From GCA-002282575 sp964646525 (GTDB taxonomy: Bacteria > Pseudomonadota > Gammaproteobacteria > Thiomicrospirales > Thiomicrospiraceae): 35,224 nucleotides of DNA. Shown one piece after another: positions 33,697-35,224 of the stretch (its first letter is position 1; every line of letters begins with the position of its first letter). Below the pieces are notes generated by a model. It saw only the letters and a list, made by a program, of their open reading frames with translations, searched no databases and was not told the origin of the DNA. Location: positions 1-35,224 of the forward strand of contig CAZYER010000013.1 in the NCBI GenBank assembly GCA_964646525.1, in the 5' to 3' direction. The position numbers and the translations under genes are program-made.

Positions 33697-35030
33697 GCTG
33701 GCATTTCCTGACGAATCGCCAACCCTAACCCAGCTGCTAAGCTAACAAAGCCCGGAAAAGAGGTATTGACGTTAGCACAGTCATCAATCACCACTTCTCC
33801 TGAGTTAACTCGCAGAGCAGCAACCGCACTAGCCATCGCAATGCGGTGATCGCCATGACTTTGAATGGCTGATTCTGGCGCTGTTAACTGACCACCTTCG
33901 ATAATACAGCCGTCTTCTGTTGGTGTGGCGCTAATACCCATTTGCTGAAGTGCCGTAGCCATCACCGCAATGCGATCTGACTCTTTAACACGCAACTCTT
34001 CAGCACCCGTCAACACTGTTGTGCCCGTAGCGCAAGCGGCAGCAACGAACAGCACAGGGAACTCATCGATGGCTAAAGGCACAAGACTTTCAGGAATATT
34101 AATGCCTTTTAGTTGCGCTGAGCGCACGCGAATATCCGCGACGGGTTCGCCACCGACTTCTTTTTCATTACTGAGCGTAATATCGGCACCCATTAGACGC
34201 AGAATATCAATCACTCCCGTGCGCGTTGGATTAATGCCCACGTGTTGCAACACCACATCCGAATTGGGCGCAATACTGGCAGCAACCATAAAGAAAGCGG
34301 CAGAAGAAATGTCCGCAGGCACGTCAATATCCGTAGCAGTTAATTCACCGCCACCAACCAAGCTCATGCGATTACCTTCGGTTTTCACCTGATAACCAAA
34401 ACCACGTAACATGCGCTCGGTATGGTCTCGCGTTGGCGCAGGTTCAGTGACGCAAGTTTCACCTTCGGCATAAAGCCCCGCCAACAACACACATGACTTA
34501 ACTTGAGCCGATGCCATCGGCAAATCATAATGAATACCCTTGAGAGGTGAACCGCCATGGATCACTAATGGAGGAACGCCTTTTTCGCCTTGGCTATCAA
34601 CACGAGCACCCATTAAAGCTAGGGGGGTGGTGACACGTTTCATCGGGCGTTTCGATAAAGAAGCATCACCGATTAACGTCGAATCAAAAGCTTGACCTGC
34701 TAAAATGCCTGACATCAGGCGCATTGCCGTGCCTGAGTTACCCATATCCAACGGTGCGTTAGGCGCTTTCAAGCCACGCAAGCCAACCCCTTCAATGGTC
34801 ACTTTGCCTTGTTCAGGTCCTTCAATCATCACACCCATAGCTTTAAACGCCTTGAGCGTATTTAAGCTATCTTCACCTTCGAGGAAACCTGTTACGCGTG
34901 TTGTGCCTTTCGCCAATGCACCCAGCATGATACTACGGTGAGAAATCGATTTATCACCCGCAACGCGCGCTGTGCCCTGTAAAGAACCACCCGCTTTAAC
35001 AATGTAACGAATATTAGGACCGTGACTCAT
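33693..35030 (-). CDS. aroA: 3-phosphoshikimate 1-carboxyvinyltransferase (EPSP synthase)
   Basis: 445 residues. The sixth step of the shikimate pathway, joining shikimate 3-phosphate and phosphoenolpyruvate. Signature blocks are VAGDKSISHRSIMLGALAKG, LDMGNSGTAMRLMSGILAG, DASLSKRPMKRV, PMASAQVKSCVLLAGLYAEG, TRDHTERMLRGFG, ELRVKESDRIAVMATAL and DHRIAMASAVAAL. The block pattern is closer to the class II type than to the E. coli enzyme. The key glycine in GNSGTAMR is kept. It starts 48 nt after the RNA helicase stop, with no terminator between. Confidence 0.97.
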   Translation of the reverse strand: MSHGPNIRYIVKAGGSLQGTARVAGDKSISHRSIMLGALAKGTTRVTGFLEGEDSLNTLKAFKAMGVMIEGPEQGKVTIEGVGLRGLKAPNAPLDMGNSGTAMRLMSGILAGQAFDSTLIGDASLSKRPMKRVTTPLALMGARVDSQGEKGVPPLVIHGGSPLKGIHYDLPMASAQVKSCVLLAGLYAEGETCVTEPAPTRDHTERMLRGFGYQVKTEGNRMSLVGGGELTATDIDVPADISSAAFFMVAASIAPNSDVVLQHVGINPTRTGVIDILRLMGADITLSNEKEVGGEPVADIRVRSAQLKGINIPESLVPLAIDEFPVLFVAAACATGTTVLTGAEELRVKESDRIAVMATALQQMGISATPTEDGCIIEGGQLTAPESAIQSHGDHRIAMASAVAALRVNSGEVVIDDCANVNTSFPGFVSLAAGLGLAIRQEMPA

Positions 35031-35078
35031 AAAAGACTAAAACCCATCAATAAATTCAAAAAATTACTCATCATTTTA

Positions 35079-35224
35079 TCACAAAGCAACAGACTTAGGC
35101 TTTTTCGGTTTTTTTGGCTTCTTCACTTTATCCGTCAGTCGGGTAACGGGAATAGACTGTGTTGGTGCAAAACCCGCGTATTGATGACGGGGTAAATGTT
35201 GACGAATTAAATTTTCAATAGCAG
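35079..35224 (-). CDS. C-terminal end of a RhlE-type DEAD-box RNA helicase (partial)
   Basis: Reading in from the right edge, 48 codons end at TGA 35079-35081. AIENLIRQHLPRHQYAGFAP followed by a lysine/proline-rich tail (KVKKPKKPKKPK) resembles the end of the second helicase domain and basic tail of RhlE-type helicases. The catalytic core lies outside the window, so the family call is tentative. It is upstream of aroA on the same strand. Confidence 0.55.
   Translation of the reverse strand, partial: AIENLIRQHLPRHQYAGFAPTQSIPVTRLTDKVKKPKKPKKPKSVAL

Overview
The window reads as chromosomal DNA of a mesophilic gammaproteobacterium of moderate G+C. The gene content (recCBD, rlmC and rlmD, slt, nagZ, tolC, lapA, ihfB, and an aroA-cmk-rpsA block) is gammaproteobacterial. 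A type II sulfide:quinone oxidoreductase hints at a sulfide-oxidising or sulfide-tolerant lineage. The genus cannot be fixed from the sequence. Most genes look like housekeeping or repair genes, and no prophage, CRISPR array, tRNA or rRNA was seen.

Left part (1-12792, + strand): the tail of an unidentified gene, then a large membrane-bound c-di-GMP sensor (two periplasmic binding domains, PAS, GGDEF). It lies 4 nt ahead of a tightly packed recC-recB-recD-rlmC operon, which encodes the RecBCD helicase-nuclease and a 23S rRNA m5U methyltransferase.

Middle part (12793-18483): a solitary XerC-like tyrosine recombinase is preceded by two inverted repeats. One of them is a 28-bp site with the arm-spacer-arm layout of a tyrosine-recombinase core. 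Next come a decayed EAL-domain fragment, a bidirectional terminator, a minus-strand pair (small membrane protein and Tat-type sulfide:quinone oxidoreductase), the plus-strand lytic transglycosylase slt, and a second decayed EAL-domain fragment. The two EAL stubs are plus-strand 3' remnants of c-di-GMP phosphodiesterase-type genes and belong to no intact gene.

Right part (18480-35224, all - strand): one long directon. In transcription order it runs: an RNA helicase tail, aroA, cmk, rpsA, two hairpins including a strong terminator, ihfB, lapA, pyrF, rlmD, a CYTH protein, a TolC-like outer-membrane protein, a peptide-binding lipoprotein, an L,D-transpeptidase-fold enzyme, two Opp/Dpp-type permeases, nagZ, xseA, xseB, and a methyltransferase with a regulatory domain. 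From lapA to the methyltransferase the genes overlap or are separated by no more than about 25 nt. The middle of this run (TolC, binding protein, YkuD enzyme, permeases, NagZ), together with Slt across the convergent junction, suggests uptake or recycling of cell-wall peptides, though no transporter ATPase is present. Noteworthy oddities are an exonuclease VII large subunit with an N-terminal DUF5710-like domain, lapA without lapB, the recombinase with its adjacent candidate site, and the two EAL remnants.
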